Below are positions 11,318-22,681 of a DNA stretch of 64,000 nt, piece by piece (the stretch's first letter is position 1; the number at the start of each line of letters is the position of its first letter). This stretch comes from Talpa occidentalis (taxonomy: Eukaryota; Chordata; Mammalia; Eulipotyphla; Talpidae): the NCBI RefSeq assembly GCF_014898055.3, contig NW_023601433.1:90796038-90860037 (forward strand), read 5' to 3'. Both the position numbers and the translations under genes were made by a program. Under the pieces are notes generated by a model, which searched no databases, was not told the origin of the DNA, and saw nothing but the letters and a program-made list of their open reading frames with translations.

Positions 11318-11530
11318 GAGAGGAGTGTCCTTTATGGTAAAATGGATGGAGCTTGAGAGAATTAGGTGAAATAGAGTCAGAAATATAAGTCAGAAATAAG
11401 TCAGAAATATAAAGTCAGAAATATAAAGACAAATATTGGGCAATGTTACTTATATGTGTAAAATAGGGAATCAAAGTGGATATACTGATGAAGTGAAATA
11501 ATTAAAAAGCTGTGAACATTGATAACCCAA
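11318..11530 (+). mobile_element. L1 3' tail fragment with expanded short repeat
   Basis: The phrasing (ATGGATGGAGCTTGAGAGAATTA, ACAAATATTGGGCAATGTTACTTATATGTG) is that of the sense L1 ORF2 end and 3' untranslated region. GTCAGAAATATAA-type units are repeated about four times at 11376-11432, a local tandem expansion. Confidence 0.55.
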
Positions 11531-11935
11531 AGCAGGTTTTTGAGGTTAAGAGGGAGCAGGGAGGGATGAAGGGCCAAAGGGATAGGTTATGGTAAAAAAA
11601 AAAAGGCTTAGAGAAAAAGAGGGGGGTTGTCTATTACCTAGTGAAAGAGAAAGACAAAGTATAGATAAGAGGGAACAGACATGTCTGGAAAATGAGGTAA
11701 CAGAGCAGTGGCAGAAATAAAACCCCTTTCTCTTAGGAAGAGAGCAAAGAGATGATGGGCAGGAAATGTATCCAGGCAATAAAGGACATGATGCTAGAGC
11801 TGCAGGTTGCCATATCTGGGGAAGAATATTCGTGCCTAGATGAGCTGGTTCCTGTCGGTCCTGTTTGAGTGAGTCCGTACTGCTGTTTAGTTCCCTGTCG
11901 TTTCCTGATCCACAAACTGGCATATGGGGTAATTC

Positions 11936-12201
11936 TTTTATTTTTTAAAAGATTTATTTATTTACTTATGCATACAAGAACTGGGGTACAGGCCAGAGGT
12001 GTAGGGGGTGAGGATTCACTGGAGACAGAGTGGGGAACACAGCAGGCAGAGTGAAATACACTGCTCAGGTGAGCGGCAGGGAGACAGGAGGGATCTGCTG
12101 TGCCATGTGGTTAGCTCCCTGGCCAGGGAAGGAACTTGTGCTGAAGTGGCTGTGGATAGCTTTATAGGTTGCATCTTAATCTCTTACACCACTAGAAAGG
12201 C
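11936..12201 (-). mobile_element. tRNA-derived SINE, older subfamily
   Basis: This reversed copy runs from TTTTAAAAGATTTATTTATT to a head remnant CACCACTAGAAAGGCCC. CATATGGGGTAATTCTTT and CATACGGGGTAAATCTTT flank it, consistent with a target-site duplication. Confidence 0.82.
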
Positions 12202-12214
12202 CCATACGGGGTAA

Positions 12215-12419
12215 ATCTTTTTTTTTAAAACATTTATTTATTTATACAAGAACTGGGGTACAGTCAGAGGTGTGGGAGGGTGAGAGAATTCACCAGAGAC
12301 AAAGCGGGGAGCAGAACAAGCAGACTGGTGAAAGCACTGCTGAGAGGAGCAGTGGGCATGGCAGGAGAGGTCTGCACGCCATGTGGGTTCCACCCTGGCT
12401 AGCCGGGAATCGAACCAAT
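12215..12419 (-). mobile_element. SINE lacking its tRNA head, fused to the satellite
   Basis: The reversed tail and body are present, but the copy stops at the B-box region (GGGAATCGAACCAAT, near 12405-12419), where the 107-bp tandem repeat begins abruptly. About 50 bases of head are missing, so the array boundary cuts the SINE. Confidence 0.75.
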
Positions 12420-14815
12420 AAATGACATGTTGGAAAGCAGATTCTGAAGAGAAGACAGGCCTCTGAGGAGAAAATATGAGGAGAAATACTGTAGTAAGGA
12501 GTGTTGAGGAGAAATATCTGAGGAGAAATGACACCTGGGAAGCAGATTCTGAGGAGAAGACAGGCCTCTGTGGAGAAAAATCTGAGGAGAAATACTGTAG
12601 TAAGCAGTGTTGAGGAGAAGTATCTTATGAGAAATGAAACCCTAGGAAATAAATTCTGAGGAGTGGACAGGCCTGTGAGGAGATAAAACTGAGGAGAAAT
12701 ACGGTAGTAAGGAGTGTTGAGGAGAAGTATCTGAGGAGAAATAACACGTTGGGAAGCACATACTGAGGAGAAGACAGGCTTCTGAGGAGAAACAACTGAG
12801 GAGAAATACTGTAGTAAGGAGTGTTGAGGAGAAATATCTGAGGAAAAATGACACCCTAGGAAGCATATTCTGAGGAGAAGACAGGCGTCTGAAGAGAAAA
12901 AACTGAGGAGAAAAACTTAGTAAGGAGTGTTGGGGAGGAATATCTATTGAGAAATGACATGTAGGGAAGCATATTCTGAGGAGAAGACAGGCCTCTGTGG
13001 AGAAAAGTTTGAGGAGAAATACTGCAATAAGGAATGTTGAGGAGAAATATCAGGTGAGAAATGACACATTGGGAAGCACACAGTGAGAGCACAAACCTCT
13101 GAGGGGAAAAAACTGAGGAGAAATACAGTAGTTAGGAGTGTAGAGAAGAAATATCTGAGGAGAAATGACTCCCTGGGAAGCAGATTCTGAGGAAAAGACA
13201 GGCCTCTGAGGAGAAAATCTGAGGAGAAATACTGCAGTAAGGAGTGTTGAGGAGGAATATCTGAGGAGAAATGACACATTGGGAAGCACAAACTGAGGAG
13301 AAGACAGGGCTCTGAGGAGAAATATTTGAGGAGAAATACTGCAGTAAGGAGTGTTGAGGAGGAATATCAGGTGAGAAATGACATGTTGGGAAGCACACAG
13401 TGAGAACACAAACCTCTGAGGAGAAAAAACTGAGGAGAAATACTGTAGTTAGGAGTGTAGAAGAGAAATATCTGAGGAGAAATGACTCCCTGGGAAGCAG
13501 ATTCTGAGGAAAAGCCAGGCCTCTGAGGAGAAAAAAGTGAGGAGAAATACTGCAGGAAGGAGTGTTGAGGAGGAACATCTGAGGAGAAATGACCCCCTGG
13601 GAAGCAGATTCTGAGGAGAAGACAGGCCTCTGAGGAGAAAAAAGTGAGGAGAAATACTTCAGTAAGGAGTGTTGAGGAGGAGTATCTGAGGAAAAATGAC
13701 CCCCTGGGAAGCACAAACTGAGGAGAAGAGGGCCCCTGAGGAGAAAATCTGAGGAGAAATACTGTAGTAAGGAGTGTTGAGGAGAAATATCTGAGGAGAA
13801 ATGACACCGCGGGAAACAGATTCTGAGGAGAAGACAGGCCTCTGAGGAGAAATACTGCAGTAAGGAGTGTTGAGGAGAAATATCTGAGGAGAAATGACCC
13901 CCTGGGAAGCAGATTCTGAGGAGAAGATAGGCCTCTGAGGAGAAAAATCTGAGGAGAAATACTGCAGTAAGGAGTGTTGAGGAGAAATATCTGAGGAGAA
14001 ATGACACTCTTGGAATCAGATTCTGACGAGAAGACAGGCCTATTGGAGAAAAATCTGAGGAGAAATACTGCAGTAAGGATTATTGAGGAGAAGTGTCTGA
14101 GGAGTAATGACACGTTGTGAAGCAAATACTGAGAAGACAGACCTCTGAGGAGAAGAAACTGAGGAGAAATACTGCAGGAAGGAGTGTTGAGGAGAAATAT
14201 CAGGTGAGTAATGACACATTGGGAAGCACAAACTGAGGAGAAGACAGGGCTCTGAGGAGAAAAAAGTTAGGAGAAATACTTCAGTAAGGAGTGTTGAGGA
14301 GGAATAACTGAGGAGAAATGACCCCCTGGGAAGCAGATTCTGAGAAGACAGGCCTCTGAGGAGAAAAATTTGAGGAGAAATACTGCAGTAAGGAGTGTTG
14401 AGGAGAAATATCTGAGGAGAAATGACACATTGGGAAGCACAAACAGTAGAAGACAGGGCTCTGAGGAGAAAAATTTGAGGAAAAATACTGCAGTAAGGAG
14501 TGTTGAGGAGAAGTGTCTGAGGAGTAATGACACGTTGTGAAGCAAATACTGAGAAGACAGACCTCTGAGGAGAAGAAACTGAGGAGAAATACTGTAGTTA
14601 GGAGTGTAGAGGAGATATCTGACGATAAATAACACATTGGGAAGCAGCTTCTGAGGAGAAGAAAGGCCTCTGAAGAGAAAATCTGAGGGCAAATACTGTA
14701 GTAAGGAGTGTTGAGGAGAAAAATCTGAGAAGTGACACCCTTGGAAGCAGATTCCTGCTAGAAGACAGGGCTCTGTGGAGAAAAATTTGAGGTGAAATAC
14801 TGCGGTAAGGAGCAT
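12420..14815. repeat. 107-bp tandem repeat (purine-rich satellite), about 22 copies
   Basis: A clean unit is 13887-13993. Every unit carries the same modules: GAGGAGAAATGACAC, TGGGAAGCAGATTCTGAGG, AGACAGGCCTCTGAGG and AATACTGCAGTAAGGAGTG. Internal GAGGAGAA motifs occur four to five times per unit, so the unit itself was probably built from a shorter repeat. Copies diverge by substitutions and small indels, with some truncated units (for example near 14040 and 14520). The plus strand is almost all A and G, which leaves the minus strand free of stops in long stretches. The resulting frames are not genes. Confidence 0.93.
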
Positions 14816-15710
14816 TGCGGGCTTTTCCCGCAGGTGCAGGCTTTTCCCCATCAGGGATGTGGATTGTCCAGGGCTTGCGCGCATTGTGAAGCACATACTG
14901 AGAAGACAGGGAGTAGAGGGTCTAGGGAGTTTCTGGCGGCCCCTACCCACGGTTCTGAAATTGTCACTTTTGTGCCTTCAGAGTGGGTGAGTAGGGCCTG
15001 GCTCACCTGGGGGCTGAGTCTGGGGTTTCTCAGGTCAGCTGGGGCAGGTGCAGGCTTTTCCCCATCAGGGATGCGGGTTGTCCAGGGCTTGCGCGCGCGT
15101 TGAGGTGACTGGGGGGGCCTATTTGCATTTCCTGGCTATGGGCGCAGTCACTGTCTGCCTGTGGCTAGATTGGGGTCGCCTCCCTGACAAGTGACCTCAC
15201 CCCTCCGCCCAGGCCCAGGCTGCTTCTGGGGCTGTTAGTGCGAGCGGAGGGTGCAGGTGACCCTCTAGCCCTGGCGAATGCGGCCAGGGCCAGGGGGTAC
15301 TCAGAGGATTTGGGGAGTCCTGGGGATGCAGCAACTGGATATCCGGGTTCTGGGTGGGGTGGGGCCTTGAGCTGCATTGCCTCTGCTGAGGGCCAGTGGG
15401 TAGAGAGGCCCTGGCTGGGGGGCGGCACCAGGACAGGGCCGGCAGCTGCTGCCCGTGCAGCGGGAGCTGGGGTCAGGAGCCCCCGCACCGTCCTGGGACA
15501 GGAGGTTGCTGCCCTGAGCGAGGTCTCTCCATCGTGATCCCCATGGCAGCGCCCTCTCTCCTACAGTTCAGATCGTGCTCAGCTTCCCCGTGAGAACTGG
15601 GGACCATTTCAGGTCATATTCATGGGCTTCCTGGAGGGCAGGAGGGTACAGATGGAGATCCCCAGATCTGGCCAGCCCCTGCAGGACTAGCCCACCCCTG
15701 CGGGTCAGGA
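14816..15710. other. GC-richer flank with a duplicated 53-bp segment
   Basis: Bases 14830-14882 and 15044-15096 are near-identical (GCAGGTGCAGGCTTTTCCCC through GCTTGCGCGC). Between them satellite-like words reappear (GAAGCACATACTGAGAAGAC at about 14887-14906). No gene was recognised. Confidence 0.6.
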
Positions 15711-15714
15711 GCAG

Positions 15715-15885
15715 CCCTCGGCGCAGCAGACCTCCCGGTCTCCCTGCTGTCCCCCTCAGCCCTGGATTTCAATCCATCCTCCAGTTCTGCTCTCCACTCT
15801 GTCTCTGGTGACTCCTCTCACCCCCGCACCCCTGGCCTGTACCCCAGTTCTTGTATAAATAAATAAATCTTTAAAAATAAAAATA
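15715..15885 (+). mobile_element. SINE fragment, 3' part
   Basis: Sense body and tail only: CAGCAGACCTCCCGGTCTCC, then CTCTGTCTCTGGTGACTCC and TTGTATAAATAAATAAATC. The tRNA head is missing or unrecognisable. Confidence 0.7.
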
Positions 15886-15896
15886 GCATTTTTCTA

Positions 15897-17017
15897 ATTA
15901 TTCACACAGCAGGCTTACTTGCTGCACAGGCCAGAGACAATTCCTTGAGATCTAGAACAACTGATGAGGGGATGCCTCGGCATTGCCTCCAGCAGTGCTC
16001 AGGTGAGACCCCCTTTAGAGCATTTATTTATTTATATTGTCTTAGGGTCTTCCCTGTCCTTAAAGACCATCTCTCTTTTTTTTTCTTTTCTTGCATCGTT
16101 GTTCATTTTTTTAGTTATTGGTGTCTCCTCTCAAGGGTGGTCCCCACAGTGCTCCTACCAAAATAGCCCCCGTGCCCCATCACCATAATCCCTTGGGCTC
16201 TTCCCTCCCCTCTGTTCACCCCCTCCCTCCCCCTCCCCGCTGGGTGCCTCAGGTCTTGGTCAGCCTGCTAGGGTTGTCTTTTTCTCTACCTTTTGTTCAG
16301 TTTCTCTACTTTTTGCATGTAAGTGAAACCACCTGATATTTATCTTTCTCCTGCCTTATTGTGGCTAGCATCATCCCTTGCAGCTCCATCTATATCGCCA
16401 CCAGTGGCATGATTTTTTGATTGCTGAGCAATATTCCGTGGTGTAACTGTACCACAACGTTTTGATCCATTCATCTGTTTTCTGGCATGAGTTGTTTCCA
16501 TGTCACGGCTGTTATAAATAGGGCTGCAATGAACACAGCAGTTTGGGTTTCCTGGGTTTTTTTTTGTCCCTTTGGTGGATTCCTAGGAGTGGAAAGCCGG
16601 ATCATGTGTAGACCCATTTTCAGTGTTCTGAGGACCCTCCACACAGCTGCCCAGAGTGGCTGGACCAGTTTGCACGCCCACTGGCGGTGTCAGAGGCTCC
16701 TTTTTCTCTGCCACTTCTCCAGCATTTGTTGTTTCCAATTTCTCTTTTTAAATGTGGAGCCTTCTCAGTGGAGTGAGGTGGCAGCTCATTGTGGTTTTAA
16801 TTTGCATTTCCCTGATATCAGTGATGCTGAACATCTTTTCTGCGCCTGCTGGCCATTTGCATTTCTTCTTTGACAAAGTGTCTTTTTACTTCTGGCACTT
16901 TTTTTGACTGGGTTGTTTGTTTTTGTTGAGTCGTGTAAGCTCTTTGTAGATCTTTGATATCAGTCCCTTAGCTGTTATGCAGTGTGGTGTGCTGATATTT
17001 TCCCTCATTTCAAGGGT
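15897..17017 (-). mobile_element. L1 3' end, antisense copy A
   Basis: Reverse-strand L1 ORF2 C-terminal and 3' sequence, with typical L1 phrases such as TTCCTAGGAGTGGAAAGCCG and TTTGATCCATTCATCTGTTT. The start (CACAGCAGGCTTACTTGCTG) matches the start of the copy at 18088, so both have the same 3' end. The coding frame is decayed. Confidence 0.8.
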
Positions 17018-17640
17018 TCCTTTTTAGCCAAAAATAAAATCCACTTTTTAAAAAATGGGAGTTAAATATTGTTGGCAGGGCCTCCCCGGTGGCGCAGCGG
17101 TTGAGCGCTGGGTTGCGAAGCTGCCCGCAGCCTCTACAACGCCAGTTCGATCCCCGGCTGCTCCCCGGCCACTGGAGGAGGGTCCCACATGGCGCGCAGA
17201 CCTCTCCTGCCGCCCGCTGCTCCCCTCAGCAGTGTACTTGGGTCCTTCTGCCTGCTCTGCTCCCCGCTCTGGCTCTGGTGAATTCTCTCACCCTCCCGTG
17301 CTTCTGACTGTACCCAGTGCTTGTATAAATAAATAAATAATAAATCTTTAAAAAAATATTGTTGGCATTCTTTGGTTCCTTGATGCCTCTTACTATTCCC
17401 AGTTGTTCTTTTTTTTTCTTCCATTTCCTTGAGCCTTAGCACCCTTTTCATTTATGAAACTTCTAATCTTGTACGGTTTACAAGTTTACCCAGAAATAAA
17501 ACCACTGTTGAACTACCACAAAAGAATCTATATAAATTTTGACACCACCATCTTTCCTGTCAGTGATGGAACCTCTGCTGAAATAATCAAGTTTTCATTT
17601 CTAGGATGAGACAGAAAATGAACGTGTTCTGTTTGGCAGG
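17018..17640. repeat. Repeat pair copy 1 (matches 22682-23281)
   Basis: Sequence outside the inserted SINE matches 22682-23281 base for base over long stretches: AAATATTGTTGGCATTCTTT, CTTGAGCCTTAGCACC, GGATGAGACAGAAAATGAA. The family is unknown. It may be an old interspersed element or a local duplication. Confidence 0.75.
17078..17353 (+). mobile_element. Full-length tRNA-derived SINE, model copy
   Basis: This is the cleanest copy. The tRNA-like head has an A box TGGCGCAGCGG at 17090-17100 and a B box GTTCGATCCC at 17145-17154, the two internal RNA polymerase III promoter elements. The ~200-base body has no tRNA similarity. The tail has repeated AATAAA motifs and a TCTTT terminator, the layout called a T+ SINE. 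The target-site duplication AAATATTGTTGGCA lies at 17064-17077 and 17354-17367. Confidence 0.95.
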
Positions 17641-17737
17641 ACACTAGATTTATATCGATCTGTGACAGTTGACTTGGAATACAGGATTTTCATTTCTATT
17701 GTGTTCTCTATTTCTTTTTGCAAAGGCAGTGAACTAG

Positions 17738-18083
17738 GAATATCTGATGAGAAATGACACCCTGGGATGTAGATTCTGAAGAGAAGACAGGCCTCTGAGG
17801 AGAAAAAACTGAGGAGAAATACTGTAGAAAGGAGTGTTGAGGAGAATTATCTGAGGAGATATGACATGTTGGGAAGCAGATTCTGAGGAGAAGACAGGCC
17901 TTTGAGGAGAAAATCTGAGGAGAAATACTGCAGTAAGGGGTGATGAGGAGGAATATCTGATGAGAAATGACACGCTGGCGAGCAGATTCTGAGGAGAAGA
18001 CAGGCCTCTGAGGAGAAAAATCTGAGAAGAAATACTGTAGTAAGGAGTGTTGAGGAGAAGAATCTGAGGAGAAATGACATGTT
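17738..18083. repeat. 107-bp satellite, second block, about 3 copies
   Basis: Same unit and modules as the array at 12420-14815 (GAGGAGAAATACTGTAG, AGACAGGCCTCTGAGG). It stops abruptly at the start of an L1 3' end. Confidence 0.92.
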
Positions 18084-18087
18084 GGAA

Positions 18088-20350
18088 ATTATTCCCATAC
18101 AGCAGGCTTAATTGCTGCACCTACCAGAAAAAAATTCCTGGATATCTAGAACAATTGGTGAAGAAGAGATGTCCCAGCAGTGGCTGCAGTATTGTTCAGG
18201 ATGAGACCCCCCTTTGGGTGCATTTATTTATTTATATTGTTTTAGGGTCTTCTCTGTCCTTAAAGCCCATCTCTTTTTTTCCCCTTCTTTTCTTACATCC
18301 TTGTTCATTTTTGTTTAGTTATTGGTTTCTCCCCTCAGGGGTGGTCCCCATAGTGCTCCCACACCGTAGCAGCCATGACCCATCACCATAATCCCTTGTT
18401 CTCTTCCCTCCCCATGTTGATCCCCCTCCCCACCCCCCACTGGGTGCCTCAGCTCTTGGTCAGCCTGCTACTGTTATCTTTTTATTTACATTTTGTTCAG
18501 TTTCTCTATATTTTGCATATAAGTGAAACCATCTGATATTTCTTTCTCCTGCCTTATTGTGGCTAGCATAATTCCTTCCAGCTTCATCCATATTGCCACA
18601 AGTGGCATGGGTTTGTCTTTTTTGATTGCTGAGTAATATTCCATTGTGTATTTATACCACAACATTTTGATCCACTCATCTGTTTTGTTGCATTGGAGTT
18701 GTTTCCATATCATGGCTATTGAATATAGTGCTGCAATAAACATAAGAGTTCTGGTTTCTTGTTTTTTTTTGTCCCTTGGGTAGATTCCTAGGAGTGGAAT
18801 TGCTGGATCATATGTAGATCTGTTTTCAGTGTTCTGAGGAAGCTCCATACAGCTGCCCATAGTGGCTGGACCAGTTTGCCTTACCACCAGCAGTGTAGGA
18901 GTCTCCTTTTTCTCCACAGCTTCGTCAGCATTTGTTGTTTCCAGTTTTTTTTTTAATGTAGAGCATTCTTGCTGGAGTGAGGTGGCATCTATGTGGTTTT
19001 GATTTGAGTTTCTTTGATATTAGTGATGCTGAACCTTTTTTCTGTGCCTGTTGGTCATTTGCATTTCTTCTTTGGAGAAGTGTCTTTTGACTTCTGCCCC
19101 TTTTTTGGACTGGGTTGTTTGTTTGTTTGTTTGTTTTGAGTTGTGTAAGCTCTTTGTAAATTTTTGATATCAGTCCCTTATATATCATATGGTTTGCAAA
19201 TATTTTCTCCCGTTCAGCGGGGTGTCTCTTTGTTTTGATCACTGTCTCTTGCTGTTCTGAAGATTATTAGGTTTATGTGTCCCCAACTGTTTACATTCTC
19301 CTTTGTTTTCCTTGCTTCTGGAGAAGAATCCTCAAAGATGTTTCTGAGGATTGTGTCATTGAGTGTTTGCCTATATTCCCTTCTATATAGTCTATGATGC
19401 CAGGTTTCACATTCAAGTCTTTTATCCACTTGAGTTGGTTTGTGTATGGTGTGAGATAGTGGGCTAGTTTTATTATTTTGCATGTTGCAATCCAGTTTTC
19501 CAGCACCATTTATTGAAGAGGCTATTCTTGTTCCTTGCTCCTGTGTCATAGAAGTGTGGTTTTATTTCTGGGCTTTAAATTAGATTCCATTGGTCTCTGT
19601 GTCTGTTTTTGTTCCAATACTGGTTTTATTATAATAGCTTTGTAGTATTGTTACAGGGCAACCCCGACATGAAATGGGTTGCCTGTGGTTCCTCACCTGC
19701 GTGCTTAAAATGGACTTATTAATACTCAACTGCAGGCACACACACAAGGTTAATAAAAGGTTTATTTACAAAAAGAGGGAGAAAATTTGTGAATGTGTTC
19801 TACCAGTTCCATTGACCTGGAATCCCAATGGCACACTGAGAGCTGGTGAAAAGCCAAGAGCTATGAGGCTAAGAGAGAGAGAGAGAGCCAAGGCCCACAT
19901 GTCTGGTTTTATACCAAACCTGGCTGCTTAACTCCACTCTTAGGTCCCAGCAATCCTCCCTTTGGTGATGATGGGATTTGTCATTCCCAGTATCTTGATG
20001 GCTTTGGTCTGGAGTGGGGGTGGAGTCCACAAAACCTGTATGGAGTTTTCTCAGGACATCTTTTCCCCCTAACAGTATTGTTTGATGTCAGTGAGTGTAA
20101 TACCTCCATTCTTCCCCCCTTTTAGTCAGAAGAATGTTCACTACTAGAGGTTTTATGATCCCATATGAATTTGAACAGTATTGGCTCCATTTCATTGAAG
20201 AACACCATTGTAATTTTTATTGGAATTGCATTGAATCTGGCAATTGCATACAAAATAGAAAGTCCCACCTAGATATGCTACTCTTTTCCAATTATGGAAC
20301 ATTCATGAAACAGAGTATTAATAAAAAACATAGGTGTTATTTTCTACAAT
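18088..20350 (-). mobile_element. L1 antisense copy B, split by an LTR
   Basis: Reverse-strand L1 ORF2 with its 3' end at 18088. Reverse-frame peptides keep L1 ORF2 C-terminal character (18486-18917, 18925-19242, 19214-19549) but are broken by frameshifts. The element is interrupted at 19648 by a solo LTR and resumes at 20079. Confidence 0.88.
19649..20074 (-). mobile_element. Solo LTR of an endogenous retrovirus
   Basis: The insert begins TGTTACAGGG and ends CCCCTAACA, so it has inverted TG...CA ends. It is flanked by the 4-base duplication GTAT (19645-19648 and 20075-20078). On the minus strand a TATAAAA box lies at 19913-19907 and an AATAAA signal at 19766-19761, giving the U3-R-U5 order on that strand. 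The host sequence is continuous L1 when the insert is removed. No internal viral sequence remains, as expected after LTR-LTR recombination. A 4-base duplication suggests a class I element. Confidence 0.88.
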
Positions 20351-20353
20351 TTC

Positions 20354-20631
20354 TTTTTTTATTTTTAAAAAAAGATTTATTTATTTATTTATACAAGCAC
20401 TGGGTACAGTCAGAAGCACAGGAGGCTGAGAGAATTCATCAGAGCCAGGGCAGGGAACAGAACAGGCAGACTGATGAAAATACACTGCTGAGGGGAGCAG
20501 CGGGCAAGACAGGAGAGGTCTGTTGTGCCATGTGGGACCCTCTCCGGTGGCTGGGGATCAAACCAGTGCTGCAGAGGCTGCGGGTAGCTTTGTAGCCCGG
20601 CGCTCAACTGCTGCACCACCAGGGGAGCCCC
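20354..20631 (-). mobile_element. tRNA-derived SINE
   Basis: This reversed copy is inserted at the end of L1 copy B. TATTTTCTACAATTTC and TATTTTCTGTAATTTC flank it as a slightly diverged target-site duplication. Confidence 0.9.
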
Positions 20632-20639
20632 TATTTTCT

Positions 20640-22680
20640 GTAATTTCTTAAAAGAAAAAGTAGGTCTGTTTTCTAGAGATGAAGAAGGAATATTTCAGAT
20701 TCAAAGGCAAAGGCATTTTATCATACAATCGATGAACAGTTATTGATCGTATAATGTTAGGATATTCTTCCACCTTTCTGCTGAGTGAGAATACTAAGTG
20801 AGATTGTCCTTTTGTCATCTGCTTCATGATGCCACCTGAGAAAACGTTGCACTCAAGTGACTTAATTGCAGGATAGTGCCACTATGCTTTATAAAGGAAT
20901 CAAGGACAGGAAATTCAAAGCGTGAAACTGGAAAACATGAAGTTGATAATAAAGATAGAACCACGTCTCTGGTCACATGTGTCCATAAAATCCACAATCC
21001 TTGATTGTGAGCTGATCACCTGCTGCTGGACAAGGCAGGGCCAGACCCACTCATCCTTGGATGGTCCTTTCTGAAGCTGGGCCTGGGGTCTGAATTTACC
21101 TGGAGAGCAAGGGCACATCGCTGCTGAACTGGGTGGGTTGGTTCACGTCCTCCTATCTTTACCTGGCTGGGGAGAGGAAAGGGAGGAACAGAATGTTTCC
21201 CAAGGGCTGTCTGCCGTCCTTCCCTCGGTCCTCGCTGCCCTCACAAGAAAACCTGTGGGTCACGTCATTTATTTACCGCCTCAAAGAGCTCTTCAGTGAC
21301 TCCCATGTCCTCACTCAGGCTAACATCCAAGCCTCCAGATAAGCTTACGAGAGTCTTGCCATCTGCTCCTGTTGTCTCAGGCCTGTGGCCCCTCTCTGAC
21401 AACCTCCTTCTCTCTCCCCCAACCCATTCACCTGACCAATTCCACTTCAAGGGTCATTCTGTAGGAGCCCTGCATGATGCCCCCTTGGCCAGGAGTGTGT
21501 TGTCAGGTGCCCCTTCCAGGGAAGATTGTGGCATCTCAAATGTCCCATCACAATTCTTGTGTGTCTGTTGAAGTTCCCTGTGTCCCCAACTGCTCGTGGG
21601 TGTCCTGAGCTGTGGGCTGGGCTCAGCTCGTGTCCTAGGCATCTAGAAGACAGTGGGCACTTGGCAACAACAGGTGAAGGGGTCGTGTCCACCTCTAGAG
21701 TTGAGGAGATACTTTCCTTTGTACAGATGAGGAAACTGTGGCTTAGGTATTGGAGCCACAAAAAGAAAAGCCTACACTCCCTGGGCCTGCCTGAGCCTAG
21801 AACCTTCCATTTCAGCAGAGGGGGTAGTCTTGGTGCCCCTGCCAGTCAGCTCCTCTCTCTCCTTATTCAGTGTAGGTGGAAGCATAGACCTGGCATCTTT
21901 TGGGGAGGGGGGAAGTGCTGGAGCAACCCTACCCACCTCTCTCTCAACTGTTAGGGGCCTCGATACCTGGCATGACACGGCCAGGCAGGCGCTAATCCCT
22001 TTTGGCCAGTGAGGAGATGGTGTGGTTATTGCACCCCCAGGGTGGAGCTTCTGGCTACAGGGAGGATGAAGGTGCTCAGAGAGTCTGTGCAGCTTCCGTC
22101 GCAGGCAGCGACCAGCTCCAGCGGGACCCATGGTGTGATGGACACAGCTGCTGAGCGAGCTCCTGGGTGGACCATGGTGCATTTTTACCTTGTTCCATTG
22201 AGTCCTCTGCTCAGAGCGCTCAAAGCACAACAGCGATCAGACCTTCACGCACCTGTGGCCCAGGTCGGGACTTCACTCCAAGTCTTAGGAGAGCCCTGAC
22301 AAAGGAGGACAGGACTCATGGTGGCGACACCCACCCAATGATCTTGCTGCATCATAACGGTGTGGAAATTCAAAGTGAGATACAGGTAAATAGCCCATTT
22401 TTCCTCCAAAGATGGTGGCAATCTGAAAATTCTAAGATAAATGGGGAAGACTCGAGTGTCTTTACGTCTTGGGTGGAAATGTTGATGAGGATGTCCATTT
22501 TGTGGGTCGGTACACAATTCCATTTCAACATTGCTCAAATGGGTTGAGACTACAACATTTGTTGCTATCATTGCTACTTTGAAAGTCACCCTGTCAAAAA
22601 CAATAAAGGTCACGGATAGACATTGCAATAGTCATCTGCTATGTATTAGTGACTTACTGTCATTGACAGTTGACAAAATT
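20640..22680. other. No gene recognised
   Basis: Two kilobases of unique-looking sequence. A short stretch near 21285-21345 resembles old L2-type repeat wording, but I cannot confirm it. No exon or RNA gene was recognised. Confidence 0.4.
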
Positions 22681-22681
22681 C

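Noticed and set aside
12420..14815. CRISPR-like regular repeats
   Set aside because: Units are continuous 107-bp tandem copies without unique spacers, in a mammalian genome.
16118..16336. Short frames near L1 3' ends
   Set aside because: They lie in antisense L1 sequence and have no independent coding evidence.
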